Below, in pieces: positions 53,968 through 64,000 of a stretch of DNA of 64,000 nucleotides. A program made the position numbers and the translations under genes. The notes below the pieces were generated by a model. That model was given only the letters and a program-made list of their open reading frames with translations, was not told the origin of the DNA and ran no database searches. Source of the stretch: Nephrocerus scutellatus (taxonomy: Eukaryota; Arthropoda; Insecta; Diptera; Pipunculidae); the NCBI GenBank assembly GCA_947095585.1, contig OX352761.1, positions 32,951,777 to 33,015,776 on the forward strand, read 5' to 3'. The first letter of the stretch is position 1; each line of letters begins with the position of its first letter.

Positions 53968-55811
53968 TCATGCCTTAGACTCTGCCTCTCCAGAAGTTGC
54001 CGTTGACTGAGCATCAGCTACTTTTGGTTCTTCTGTCGAACCGAAAACAAGGCATGGACATTTCTCTTTTAACGCAATGCGATATTTCGGATGACTAAAA
54101 GAAGAAAAAATTAATTAATAAAGCGGTAATTCTGTGTATATAATCGGTGTTTGAGAATAACTTATAACTCTTTCGATTTGCACGGTTGTGTTAAGATTTT
54201 TCTCTCGTGGTTTTGGTTTGACGTTCTCTTACAAACTGGACCTGGGGTACGTTTTGATTTTGCGTTTTATTTGCAAAGTTATAGTGTGGTTACAACTCTT
54301 TACAAATAAAACGCAAATCAAAGGTACAGCTTGTAAATAGAACGTCAAACCAAAACCACGAGAGAAAAATCTTAAAATTTTGTAACGGAAACTGTAACTT
54401 TGCTATCCGTCGGCAATCGACAGGAAAGGTTTCGTTTACTCAACAAGATGGCGAAAAGAGAGAGAGCAAGCAGACTTATTTCTCAATTTGTTTTTCTTGC
54501 AAAATTTGGTTTCGGTTTGGCGTTCTATTTGCAAAGCATTCATCAAGAACACCCTGTTTGTTTGACAGCTTATCCGTGGGTTTGGTTTCGGTTATGGTGT
54601 GAGCTAATAGAAAGAGGCATTAGTTTGAGCTTACCTTACGGCATACACGATTGGATTGTAACATGCACTAGCTTTGGCGAACATAGCTCCCCAAATTGTA
54701 CTCAGCGGCGTTAGTCCATCGACTCGATACATTCCCATGAAGTTAATAATACCGTACGGCGTCCAAGCCATAAACCACAGGGAGATTGTAACTAATGCCA
54801 CTTTCGCCAGCTTTCCTTCGGCACTTTTATCGGCATCTTCCGATGAACGCAGAGATTTTACATTCATTTTCTTAGCTTGTTCTCGCATAGCATTTTCGTG
54901 GGCGGTCACAGCCTTAAAAGTTCCATAAATTCAATATACAAAATTGACATCGGCAAGGAAAATTTTCTTACAGCAAGTATAAACCAATAGGAATGACAAA
55001 TTAGGAAGAGCGGCAAAGCCCACACAAAGAACGTATAAGCCCATAAATACGACTCCGGACTCCAGTGCTGCTCCAGATAATCAATTCCACAAGATGTAAG
55101 GTTTCCTTCGGGCACATATCTGATAGCGTATTAAAAATAAATTACAATAAATTTTTTTTTAATAAAATGTGTGCAGATTTTAGGAAAAGCCCACACCTGC
55201 TCCAGCCGAAGAGAGGTGCAATCGTCCAAATTGAGGCCATCATCCATATGAGAATTATCTTTATAATTGCTAATTTAATAGTCATCGGACGTCCTGCCAT
55301 TCCTTTGACAATTACTTCATATCGATCCATTGCGATCATACACATCGACCATATTGAACTGCATCCAAACATAGAACCACACATTGCATAAACATCGCAC
55401 ATCATTGGGCCTAGCACCCAAGTCTCGTAAAACAGATTAGTCGTCATCATCGGCGTGTTAGTAGCCATAATACCGAAGTCGGAAACAGCCAAATTTATAA
55501 TGAGTAAATTTGCCGGAGTTCTCAGAGATTTTGTTGAGGTAAAAATATAGATCACAACTCCATTACCGAAAAACGATAAACTTCCTATTGTAAGCAGAGC
55601 TGCCCCTAATAATTTTGCCCATATCGGGTCCATTGCTGGGAACTGATTCCAATACGGATGTATCAAGTGCGCCATATCCGGTGTTACCTATATTAATCTT
55701 TTTAATTAAATTATCTTTTGGCATTTATAGATAATAAGGCCCAATTACCTTATCTGTTACCGAACCATTAGATAAGGCCGAATAGTGGGGTCCATAATTG
55801 ATTGCTTCCAT
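53968..55811 (-). CDS. Visual opsin, Rh1/Rh2 group, five exons, intact
   Basis: Seven-transmembrane light receptor of photoreceptor rhabdomeres, which binds retinal and signals through Gq. Exons on the minus strand: 55811-55749, 55687-55197, 55119-54972, 54912-54635 and 54094-53968, with GT-AG introns; 368 codons. Exon 1 begins [18 protein letters not shown] with an Asn-Gly-Ser glycosylation site at residue 15. Cys118 and Cys195 can form the disulphide; DRY is at 142-144; the retinal lysine is Lys314 in [13 protein letters not shown]; Glu189 in [10 protein letters not shown] matches the fly Rh1 counterion site. The intracellular block [17 protein letters not shown] is typical of fly Rh1/Rh2. 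The C-terminus ends EAESKA. Transmembrane 3-4 ([24 protein letters not shown]) look Rh2-like, while the N-terminus ([20 protein letters not shown]) looks Rh1-like. I leave orthology open. Intron 4 contains a palindrome. An AATAAATAG motif lies about 100 bp upstream. Confidence 0.93.
54193..54372. repeat. Palindromic MITE-like insert in opsin intron 4
   Basis: The left arm 'gatttttctctcgtggtttt' to 'gcgttttatttgcaaag' pairs with the right arm 'tttacaaataaaacgc' to 'aaccacgagagaaaaatc', giving arms of about 80-90 bp. A related stretch ('ggtttggcgttctatttgc') lies nearby at about 54510-54535 in the same intron. Confidence 0.75.
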
Positions 55812-56689
55812 ACTTTGGAAATACAAAAATTTAAACTTACAAAAGAATCTAGTAATATTTTAAAATACTCGTACTTTTGCATCTTGCCGGAGTCTTCTTG
55901 TTTCAACTATTTATTCACAACTAAGCGGATGGCTTCAAATTCAAACCATATCAACTAATAAATAAAACAAAATGTTATTCCGGTGTAGGCTCGAAGTGTA
56001 CCCGAACTCAAATCAAACCTAACAACCAACACATTTTGCTGGTTCTTTTTATAGCATCGCAATAATTAAATTAATTTGCAGAATTGAATTGTAAAATATA
56101 AGCGGAAACCTGTAATATGTGCGATTATTATTATTTTTATTTTTATAGTTATATATTGAATTTATGCTATACAACACTATCGACAAAATGTATTGCAGGT
56201 GCAGAGAAGAACATACGTAACTGAAAGCCATGAACAACTTTTTGTTGTTAGTTAACGAGTACACTACTTATTCACAAATTGTGTTGTAATAATTGTTAAG
56301 AAGTTATAAGTTTTCTCCTATATTGCACAGCAATTGTTAATTTTATTTTGTAAAAGGATTGAATATTTAAAGATAATATGAATAAGAGTTCTATCGAAGT
56401 ATCGTCTGGAGGAGAACTATTAAAGTATTTCAAGGTTTTCATACACGCATCTAAAAAAGCGAATACTTTTGAATACTCCTTTTATTTTTTTGCAATATTT
56501 TAGATAGGCACAAGTCGAAACCATATACCATTTAGTCGCGCAATTGGTATGAACATATATGCAAGTGCGCAGACTACAACGATTTGGTATCGGCCGATAA
56601 ATAAGTTTAATGTACGACACGATTGATTTTAAACTTTGTCAAACTAAAGAATCGGCAAAATATCGGCCATCTGCGTAATCAGTATGGCG
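55812..56689. other. Opsin upstream region and intergenic sequence
   Basis: Presumed opsin promoter region (reading leftward). No sequence clearly matching the fly rhodopsin core element was recognised. A single diverged 127-bp-type repeat unit ('gctatacaacactatcg', 'gtattgcaggtgcag') lies at about 56140-56210. Confidence 0.4.
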
Positions 56690-57017
56690 CTCTTCTCAAG
56701 AAAATGATGAAGAAGATGACGAAGCTGGTCATTCAACTTCTACACCTATTCGTCAGCAGAATAAGAGGACTAAGGTACTGAAGCAAACGAATTTGGATGA
56801 AGCATTAATAGAAGCTTTGAAATGGGCTGATATGGATGAAGACACAAACTTTGCCTTATCTCTTGTCCCTTCACTCCATAGTTTAACAGCTGACGAAAAA
56901 TTCGATGCTAAAATTGTTATCCTCAACATTTTTAAGCAAATAAGGCTACGCAGACCTGTTCAGACTACTCAATCAACATCTAGCTACATAATATTGCACG
57001 ACGATACTGAAAAATAA
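56690..57017 (+). CDS. BESS-domain protein, possible terminal exon
   Basis: An open frame after a candidate acceptor (CGTAATCAG at about 56682-56690) reads WRSSQENDEEDDEAGHSTS, then a basic linker (RQQNKRTKVLKQTNLDE), then DMDEDTNFALSLVPSLHSL and DEKFDAKIVILNIFKQIR. The latter is a good BESS motif, a C-terminal protein-protein interaction element that in flies usually follows a MADF DNA-binding domain. The frame ends at a TAA at 57015-57017, right for a C-terminus. No MADF domain was found upstream in this window, so the remaining exons may be missing, beyond repeats, or lost. It could also be a pseudogene. Domain recognition is fairly confident; gene status is not. Confidence 0.5.
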
Positions 57018-57379
57018 GATTTTTTTGGTATAACTAGGATCAGATGGATTTAAAAACTATGTTTGGTATTCAGTTATATTTAAATCTTATCGGTCCTACG
57101 TCACAAAACATTCCGATAATTTCGAATCCAACTGCATTTAATTCCAAACAAATGTCATAATATTATAAAAAATTCTTCTTCTTCTTATATTTTGAACTCT
57201 GTTTATCTTGGCCTCAAAAACTGATGACTGCAATTTTAACAATTCATACTATTTTTCATTATACGATTATTTTCCATGGTATTCGGGAACAAAATAATTA
57301 CAATGGATTAAAGATACCTCAGATCAAGGCCTTGTTAAAAACTTTTTTGAACTTAACTTGACCTCTGTTTGTCTGTATT

Positions 57380-58080
57380 GTACTGTATTTTTTTGTGCGA
57401 ATTCTTTGAGGTCCTCTTAAACCACCTTTCACGCGACCTAGAAATCTGAAATTTTGTGAGTGTCTAAGTCCCAAATAGCATTTTTAATATTCCGTGTGTG
57501 ACGTGTGGCGAGTGTGGACAATTTTTTTCGACCTCTTTGAGGTCTCCTTAAATCATCTTTCACACGACCCAGAGAGCTGCTATTTTGTTAGTGTTAAAGT
57601 CCCAAGTAGCATATTTTACATACCGTCTCTGACGAGGGCCGCGTTATACGTGTGGCGCGTGTGACGGGTAGACATTTTTTTTCGACTTCTTTCAGGTCCC
57701 TGTAAACCACCTTTCACACGGGCAAGAGAGCTGACATTTTGTGAGTGTAATGGGTCGTCATTTTTTCAGAGCTGAGATTTTGTGAGTGTCTAAGTCCCAA
57801 ATAGCCTTTTTTGTATTCCGCGTGTGACGTTTGTCGCGTTTCACATGAGGCACCTGATATGAGTTGAAGTGTGGTAATATTCTCGTTATTTAAGGTCCTT
57901 TTTAACGAACTTTCGCACGACTGAAGGGCTGAAATTTTGTGTGCAGCTCAAAGTCAGGGCCAATGTTTATATCCCGTGTGTGACTTGGTCGTGAGTTGCG
58001 TGTGATGCGTGGAAAAAGAAAATACTTTGAAATTGGGCCGACTTCAAAAACAGATATTTTGGCGATTATTACCAAATAAT
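57380..58080. repeat. Diverged tandem repeat with GTGACGTGTGTCGCG-type words
   Basis: About four units of 110-190 bp share 'ttctttgaggtcctc', 'aaaccacctttcacacgac', 'gagctgaaattttgtgagtg', 'ctaagtcccaaatagc' and 'ccgtgtgtgacgtgtg'. The same family flanks RTE copy D and occurs inverted at 30.36-30.74 kb. No coding frame. Confidence 0.7.
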
Positions 58081-58149
58081 AAAGGAATGTGGGGCGTGTG
58101 TCAATGTATACGGCACACAGGACACGTGATATGAACAGAGGCATCGGTT

Positions 58150-59030
58150 CAAATGGCAAACGGTACAAGGAGACAGGTAAAGCAAGCATTCGAGACGACA
58201 ATCCACTTCGGAAATAGCAATTGGCCGTATCAACTGCTCATACTCCCCGAAGCCATCGACAAAGTCATCCTGGGCCTGGACTTCCTCAGCCAAATCCGAT
58301 CAAAGATCAATATTGGAGGCTATAAGCTAACTCTCAGCCAACGAAAAGAATCCCCGAAACCAGAAGACACTCAAGTCTGCGTAGTACAAAGCGAAACTCC
58401 AGCCGACGACGACAGCAGGATAAAATAATTTCTAGAACCCGAAGTGAAAAAATTCGAAACCATGCACGGGGTATCAAACGTCACCCGCCCATCGTATAAT
58501 GATGATGATGACGACCGACCACTAAAACAAAGATATTTTACAAAGAATCTAGCAATTCAGAGAATCATCAACGACGAAGTAGACGACTTGCTCGACAGCA
58601 GGATAAAATCATTTCTAGAACCCGAAGTGAAGAAATTCGAAACCATGCACGGGGTATCAAACGTCACCGCCCATTGTATAATGATGATGATGACGACCGA
58701 CCACTAAAACAAATATATTTTACAAAGAATCTAGAAATTCAGAGAATCATCAACGACGAAGTAGACGACTTGCTCGAGAAGGGCTGTATTGAGCCATCAA
58801 CTAGTCCGTATGGTGCACCAATCGTCCTGTTCAAAAAGAAAAACGGTACTTGAAGACTGTGCGTAGACTACCGACAACTAAACGCAAAATCTGTACCTGA
58901 CGCCTATCCGCTTCCCCGGATCCATCATATCCTAGACCGTCTCAGGAATGCCCGATACATAAGCAGCTTAGATCTCAAAAATTGGTACTGGCAGATCCCT
59001 ATGGAAGAAAAAGTGTTCAGCCAAAAAAAA
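58150..59030 (+). mobile_element. Gypsy fragment: protease end and RT start (third gypsy family)
   Basis: An open frame (58153-58428) has LPEAIDKVILGLDFLSQI, the C-terminal part of a gypsy-type retropepsin. It continues through a linker (FLEPEVKKFETMHGVSN, duplicated) to the reverse-transcriptase start: EVDDLLEKGCIEPSTSPYG near 58760-58810, then LCVDYRQLNAK near 58855 and SSLDLKNWYWQIPM near 58960-59005. Stops and a frameshift are present. The sequence is abruptly joined to LINE J near 59030. It differs from G1/G2 and from the 16-kb gypsy. Confidence 0.8.
58417..58782. repeat. 183-bp tandem duplication within gypsy pol
   Basis: The block starting 'aggataaaat' at 58417 is repeated from 58600. 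Since 183 is divisible by three the duplication itself kept the frame. Copy 1 has an in-frame TAA right after the start, and copy 2 has a 1-bp deletion near 'cgtcaccgccc' that shifts the frame. Confidence 0.85.
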
Positions 59031-59425
59031 AACTAAGTTCTTTTACATTTACTTGTTGGTAATGATAAAAGAGTATTTACAAAATATTGTTTATTATCTA
59101 ATCTATTATCTATTATCTACTCTATTGTGTAGTCCCCACCTTGTTATGCTATTCGAGTTCTACTTGGGATGAAGAGGGGCGTGCAGAAAGCGCGAACCAA
59201 TATGAAAAACTAAGAGTGCTGTCGTCAGCTAAAGAATGAATTGGATTAGAAGTAGCGGAGAGGAGATAATTAATGAAAATGAGAAAGAGTGTCAGAGACA
59301 AAACAGAGCCTTTGGGAGCACCGGCGTTACTGCGGTGATTAATTGGTGGATTGGATTAAAAACCGTCCAATACGACCTGAATTGAACGGTCAGAAAAGTA
59401 GTTACAAATCCAAACAAGCAGGATA

Positions 59426-59438
59426 TTATCAATTCCAT
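59426..59438. repeat. Left target site duplication of RTE copy E
   Basis: TTATCAATTCCAT, identical to 62486-62498. Removing the element and one repeat rejoins LINE J reverse transcriptase. Confidence 0.9.
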
Positions 59439-62400
59439 CATCATTATCATATTTGCCTCTACAACCGGGGTCCGGTCCTGGCCTCCCGCAAAAAGTGTCT
59501 CCATCGGTCCCGATTTCGAGCCGATGTCATCCAGTTTGGCATCCCTAAACTCTGGACGTTCTGGTCTACACCATCTTTCCAGCGTAGGCTTGGCCGGCCT
59601 CGCTGTGGTGTTCCATAAATTCTACCGCAAAGGACTTTCCGAGCAGGATCCTCTTCGCTTATGCGAGCTAGGTGTCCTGCCCACCGGAGCCTACCGAGCT
59701 TAATTTTCTTCTCGATGTCGATATCACGATAACGCTCATAGATGTCATCATTATAGAGTCTCCGGAATCGTCCTTTCCCACATACGGTGCCAACAATTCT
59801 CCGTAATACTTTTCTCTCGAACGCGGCTAAGAGGTCAGAATGCTTTTCACTAAGCACCCAAGTCTCGGATCCATATGTAAGTACTGGCATGACCATTGTC
59901 TTATATATCAGCAGCTTGGATGTTATGGTTAAGTTCCTGAATTTGAAGAGTCTTGACAGACTATAGTAGGCTTTGTTGGCTTTAAGCAACCGTGCACGTA
60001 TTTCTGGTTCCATGCTGTTACCGGCTGCTATAGTTGACTAGAGGTAGTTAAAGGATTGCACTACTTCAAATTCGCGCTCCACTATTTGAATTGAGGGACC
60101 AATGTTGGATCTTCTACTCGCAGACATGGCCCCTATGTACTTTATTTTGCTCTCATTTATGTGCAGCCCCAGATTTCGTGCCGCCTGCTCTATATGGATG
60201 AAAGCGTCCTGTACAGCTCTTCGGTTTCTACCAACGATGTCAATATCGTCTGCGTAAGCCAGTATCTGAATGGACTTATAGAGGATTATTCCTCTCGCCG
60301 TTACGTCAGAGTCTCGGATAACTTTCTCCAACGCCGGGTTGAAGAGGACACAGGCCAGTCCATCTCCTTGTCGGAGCCCGTTATAGATGTTGAATGGGCT
60401 TGATAGTGATCCGGATATTTTTACTTGGCTTATAACATTGGTCATGGTCAACCTACAAAGTCGTGGCAGTTTATTTGGGATGCCGAATTCTCTCATGACT
60501 TTATAAAATTCTACTCTGGCTATGCTTTCATAGGCGGCTTTAAAGTCTATAAAAAGATAGTGTAGTGAGTTTTGAAACTCTAGACATTTTTCCATCACCT
60601 GCCTTAGGGTGTAAATCTGATCAGTTGTTGATTTGCCTGGGATGAAGCCACACTGCTATGGACCAATGATGACTTTAGCGTATGGGGCTATCCTGTCTTG
60701 AAGGATAGAGGAGAAAATCTTATACGTAGTACTTAACAACGTTATACCACGATAATTGCTCCATTTTGTGATATTATTTTTGAGCCGATTTATCGCTCTG
60801 CTAACTTCGTCTATGCTTGGTAGCGGCAGCATAGTATGATCTTCGGTCATTGGTGGATCCTCCAATTCCTCAGTTAGCTGTCCATTAAGCAACTCATGAA
60901 AGGGCTCTTCCCATCGCTCTAAGATGCCTTTAAGATCGGCGATCAGATTACCCTGTTTGTCCTTGCAGTATGTGCAACGCGGTATATATTGCGTCATACC
61001 GCGGACCCTTCGGTAGAACTTCCGCGCCTGGTGCGGTCCTTGCTCTCTGTACTGTTCCAGTTCACGGACGAGATTCTTCTCCCAGGCTGCTTGCTTTCGC
61101 CGGTGAACTGTTTTTTCATATCTTCTGAGCTCTTTATATTCACCTTCGCGTGCCCGCATTCTATGAGATTGTTACATTGCTCGGTACGCAACATTCTTAC
61201 GTTCAGTCGCTCGCTTACATTCGTCATCGAACCAGTCGTTTCGATCTCTACGACTACTTCCTAAGATGGAGTCAGCAGTACTAATGACAGTATTCCTAAG
61301 GCGTGTCCATTTCTCTTCTACGCTCGACATCTCAGCCCCAGGACTTACTCTCCCTGCATTTAGGGCGAGTGCTATCGCTTCACTGTAGTTGTTTCTGGTC
61401 TCTTCATTGCGAAGGGCAGCAGTTGACGCGAATCTGATTCGCGAATGCAGTCTTTCGTGATGATGCAATCCGCTCTCGGAGCACTATACCAAGAAGATAG
61501 TGGTCCAAGTCGAGGTTGGCACCTCGGTACGTTCGTACCGTCATAAGGTTCGAGTTGTGGCGGCGGTCTATCAACAAGTGGTCGATCTGATTGCGAGTGG
61601 CTCCATCGGGAGATACCCAGGTGGCTTTGTAGATATTTTTACGCGCAACTACCAAATTATTGCTTGCTGCCATCTCTATGACTCGTTGTCCATTGTCATT
61701 AGTGTTCTCGTGTAAGCTACGGGTGCCAATGTACTGCCTAAATACTGGCTCCATACCTATTTTAGCATTCATATCCCCCAGAATGATTTTTACATCATAC
61801 TGAGGGCAGGCATGGAGTTCCAGTTCGACTGATTCAAAGAATTTCTCTTTTTCATCATCTGGGGAATACTCTGTAGGTGCGTGAACGTTTATGAGGCTTA
61901 TATTTTTCAATTTGCCACGCACGTGAAGGGTGCATAGCCGTTAATTTATTGCTTTAAAGCCGATAACGCTGGGTTTCATTCTTTTGCTGACTAGAAACCC
62001 CAACCCGGACACATGATGTCTTGCATGACCGCTGTAATATATATCATATTCTGATTTTTGTGAGACACCATTCTCTGTCCACCGCATCTCCTGGATTGCT
62101 GTTATGTCAACCTTATATTTAGACAGGGTATCGGCCAGCTGCTGTGCAGCTCGAGCTCTATATAGTGAGCGTACGTTCCATGAGAAAACTCTTAAATCGT
62201 TTAGCCGTTTTCGTTGCCGTGGTCGTCGTCGTTCTCAGTGTATCCGAGGCTGACTTTGGGTTCCGTAATAATAATTTTTTACAGGCGAGGTTATTGGCCT
62301 CGCGCCAACTTTACTTTAAAGGGACTAGCTAGGGATCATTACGCTTTTACTGCATTGGAGGAATATTACCGGCGGCCACCACATGGAGGTTTGATTGCAC

Positions 62401-62485
62401 TTCCAACAGTCAGAGATAGTTACGGCCACCTGCAATTCTAGAGCATTCTGTGTTATTCCCCCTATTCTGCTGATGACTGACTGCC
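59439..62485 (-). mobile_element. RTE-type LINE copy E, nearly full length, 13-bp target duplication
   Basis: The 3047-bp element lies between two copies of TTATCAATTCCAT (59426-59438 and 62486-62498) within LINE J. Endonuclease (61404-61922): SLINVHAPTEYSPDDEKE, IILGDMNAKIGMEPVFRQY, TRNQIDHLLIDRRHN. Linker (60656-61159): YREQGPHQARKFYRRV. Reverse transcriptase (60038-60598): LHYLFIDFKAAYESIARVEF and IQILAYADDIDIVGRN with intact YADD. C-terminal region (59459-60013): KIKLGRLRWAGHLARISEED. It ends in an ATGATG tail. Frameshifts separate the parts, and the stretch between the linker and the reverse-transcriptase fingers is deleted near 60770-60790, so it is inactive. It is the best copy here. 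Confidence 0.92.
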
Positions 62486-62498
62486 TTATCAATTCCAT
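62486..62498. repeat. Right target site duplication of RTE copy E
   Basis: TTATCAATTCCAT, identical to 59426-59438, directly after the 5' end of the RTE. Confidence 0.9.
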
Positions 62499-64000
62499 AG
62501 GTATTCATTTTCGACAAAAGAGCTTGATACTTTGGAAATATCGAGTGCAACAACTTAACTTACAACCAAATATACTGGTTTCACTTTTCGGTGAGATATG
62601 CCATCAAATCACTTGTAGAACCTTGCCTTCGAAAACCGCACTGCTGGTCGCTAAAGATTCAAGGTATTGCATAAGATTACGATTGATCAACGTTTCCATG
62701 ACTTTAGAAAGTATGGATTATAGCGTAAAAGGTCGGTACGAGGGAAGAGACGATGGTTTGCCTTTTTAGGTACTGGCTGGAAAAAGGCTGTTTTCCAATT
62801 CCTTGGAAAGACTCCAGAAGAATAAGTGATGTGAAAAAGCCTGCGCAGTAGCAATATGCCAACGTTGAAGAACACCTCTTCAAAACTATAGCAGGAATAC
62901 TATCAGGCCCAGCAGATTTATGAATGTTGAGATCATTTAATACTCTAGCTACTTGACGAGTACGAAAGTAGATTTCTCCCATAGAATATTCGACTCTTGA
63001 AAGTACAGGCGGCGACAACAAGCAATCTGGTAGCGTCTGGTAGTATAAATGAGCGTTGGAATTGAATACGAGGCAGTATTTTTAGTTCCCTTCACGAATG
63101 AACAAAAGTTATTACTACCTTTGAGATATTAATGTACTTTTTTCTGTTTCTGGTCGTAGTCGAATTTGACTCGTCTAAGGTAGGCATCGCAATCGTTTCT
63201 GAATCATCTTAATTTGATTCGGATTTTCACAGTGGTGTGTTGTTTATATAAAGTATACCTCCCGGTTCCTAGAACTCTCTTTGCTGCTTAAATAATACTA
63301 AGCATTTTCCTTCGGTTTGATGTGGCCAGTTCATATTCCTAAAGAAATTGTTGAGGCCATCCCAGTTGGTTTTCTCGTGTAACCATACTTTTCTTTTAAG
63401 GGTTTTCCCTTTAACTCGTGGTTCAATAAGGAGAAATATACTGATACTACATAATGGTCTGAAGAGCCTAGAGGTAATGGTAGACTGACGGTGTATTTGT
63501 TAGGAAGAGAGGTAAGAAACAAGTCAAGGGTATTAGCGTTATGACTTACAATGTCTGGAATTCTAGTGGGTTCATTCACAAGCTGAGTAAGATTGTTAAA
63601 ATCAGCAAATAATTCAACATCCCTTCCTTGTGGTGTTGTTAAGCCTGAATGGCGAAACCAACTAGAATTGTGTATATTGAAATCAACCGCAATGACGATT
63701 TCAGAAAATGGATCAAGCGACAAAAATCTAGTTCTAGAGTCAGACAGTGCATCTAACTCACTACATGTTGAGACACTGTCTACATTTGGGCTTCTGTATA
63801 TAAAGTAGTAGTAAATGTCATGCTTACGCACTTTAACTTTGAGCCAAATTAAATTAAATTTCGCGTTGGAACAACGGTTGAACTGTGCTTGGGTTTGATA
63901 AGCATAACATAGATGGCGAGACCCGGTGTGGAAAAAATACTGGCACCAAGTTGTAACCAGGCCAACTAAAATCCGAAACGGCGGAATTAGCATTAACCTG

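Larger units (their letters stand above)
59031..64000 (-). mobile_element. LINE J (Jockey-type), interrupted by RTE copy E
   Basis: The minus strand reads from the right edge leftward. Endonuclease (63331-63993) has IVIAVDFNIHNSSWFRHSG, where GDFN is expected and glycine is valine, and PLGSSDHYVVSVYFS. A linker leads to the reverse transcriptase: LNDLNIHKSAGPDSIPAIVL (62704-63021), then ISHRK-type and KMNTYGID sequence near 62500-62600. After the nested RTE the frame resumes at about 59425 with VWICNYFSDRSIQVVLDGF and then a GAPKGSVLSLTLF block and SNPIHSLADDSTLSF, the catalytic box, to about 59200. The 3' end is missing at the junction with gypsy at 59030. Frameshifts are present. The window cuts the 5' part. 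Confidence 0.85.

Noticed and set aside
54400..54714. 104-codon plus-strand protein near the opsin
   Set aside because: It is the antisense of opsin exon 4 plus intron 4.
61404..61922. Host endonuclease gene ('craniofacial development protein 2'-like)
   Set aside because: It is the endonuclease domain of RTE copy E and is collinear with the same LINE in copies A, B and D.
63593..63808. 71-codon plus-strand frame
   Set aside because: It is antisense to the LINE J endonuclease.

Overview
The window is AT-rich, repeat-dense eukaryotic DNA. Spliced genes, LINE, SINE, LTR, mariner and hAT elements and a fly-type visual opsin point to an insect, most likely a higher fly. A DD41D mariner resembling the rosa elements described from Ceratitis makes a tephritid fruit fly plausible, but that is inference. 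There are no operons, tRNA or rRNA genes, CRISPR arrays or intact viral genes.

One intact host gene is clear: a five-exon rhodopsin of the Rh1/Rh2 group on the minus strand at 53968-55811. It keeps the retinal lysine, the disulphide cysteines and the DRY motif. Two possible host fragments are a BESS-domain exon (56690-57017, +) and an open, splice-flanked segment (49061-49213, -). I recognise no other host gene.

The rest is a layered transposon landscape. Region by region: 0-3.5 kb, a decayed RTE-type LINE (copy A) interrupted by a Jockey-type LINE (family J). 3.5-8.9 kb, a foldback-like element, a tRNA-derived SINE, a TA-flanked MITE and LINE scraps. 10-13.6 kb, a CTCAAGACC-rich repeat, gypsy and BEL/Pao fragments, a J tail and LINE K. 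14.9-15.8 kb, an internally deleted mariner. 16.4-18.6 kb, a decayed gypsy with a 157-bp 3' LTR. 18.9-21.1 kb, RTE copy B. 22.2-23.7 kb, an interspersed repeat with an in-frame tandem array. 24.4-30 kb, a gypsy of a tRNA-Leu-primed type (G1), split by a Jockey LINE. 30.8-34.1 kb, RTE copies C and D. 34.3-36.1 kb, a roughly 110-bp tandem repeat (here called R110). 36.4-38.3 kb, a hAT element with a perfect 8-bp target duplication. 39.4-45.3 kb, foldback structures, LINE L and a 118-bp satellite. 45.8-46.4 kb, a short hAT MITE. 49.7-52.9 kb, a second gypsy (G2) fused to R110. 57.4-59 kb, a repeat and a gypsy pol fragment. 59-64 kb, LINE J carrying a nearly complete RTE (copy E) with a perfect 13-bp target duplication.

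The insertion order can partly be read. RTE E landed in LINE J. RTE D landed in a GTGACGTGTGTCGCG-type repeat. A Jockey LINE landed in gypsy G1. R110 sits inside a hAT, beside a LINE, and at the same LTR junction in two gypsy copies. R110 is the most unusual repeat here because it behaves both as a tandem array and as a dispersed, element-associated sequence.
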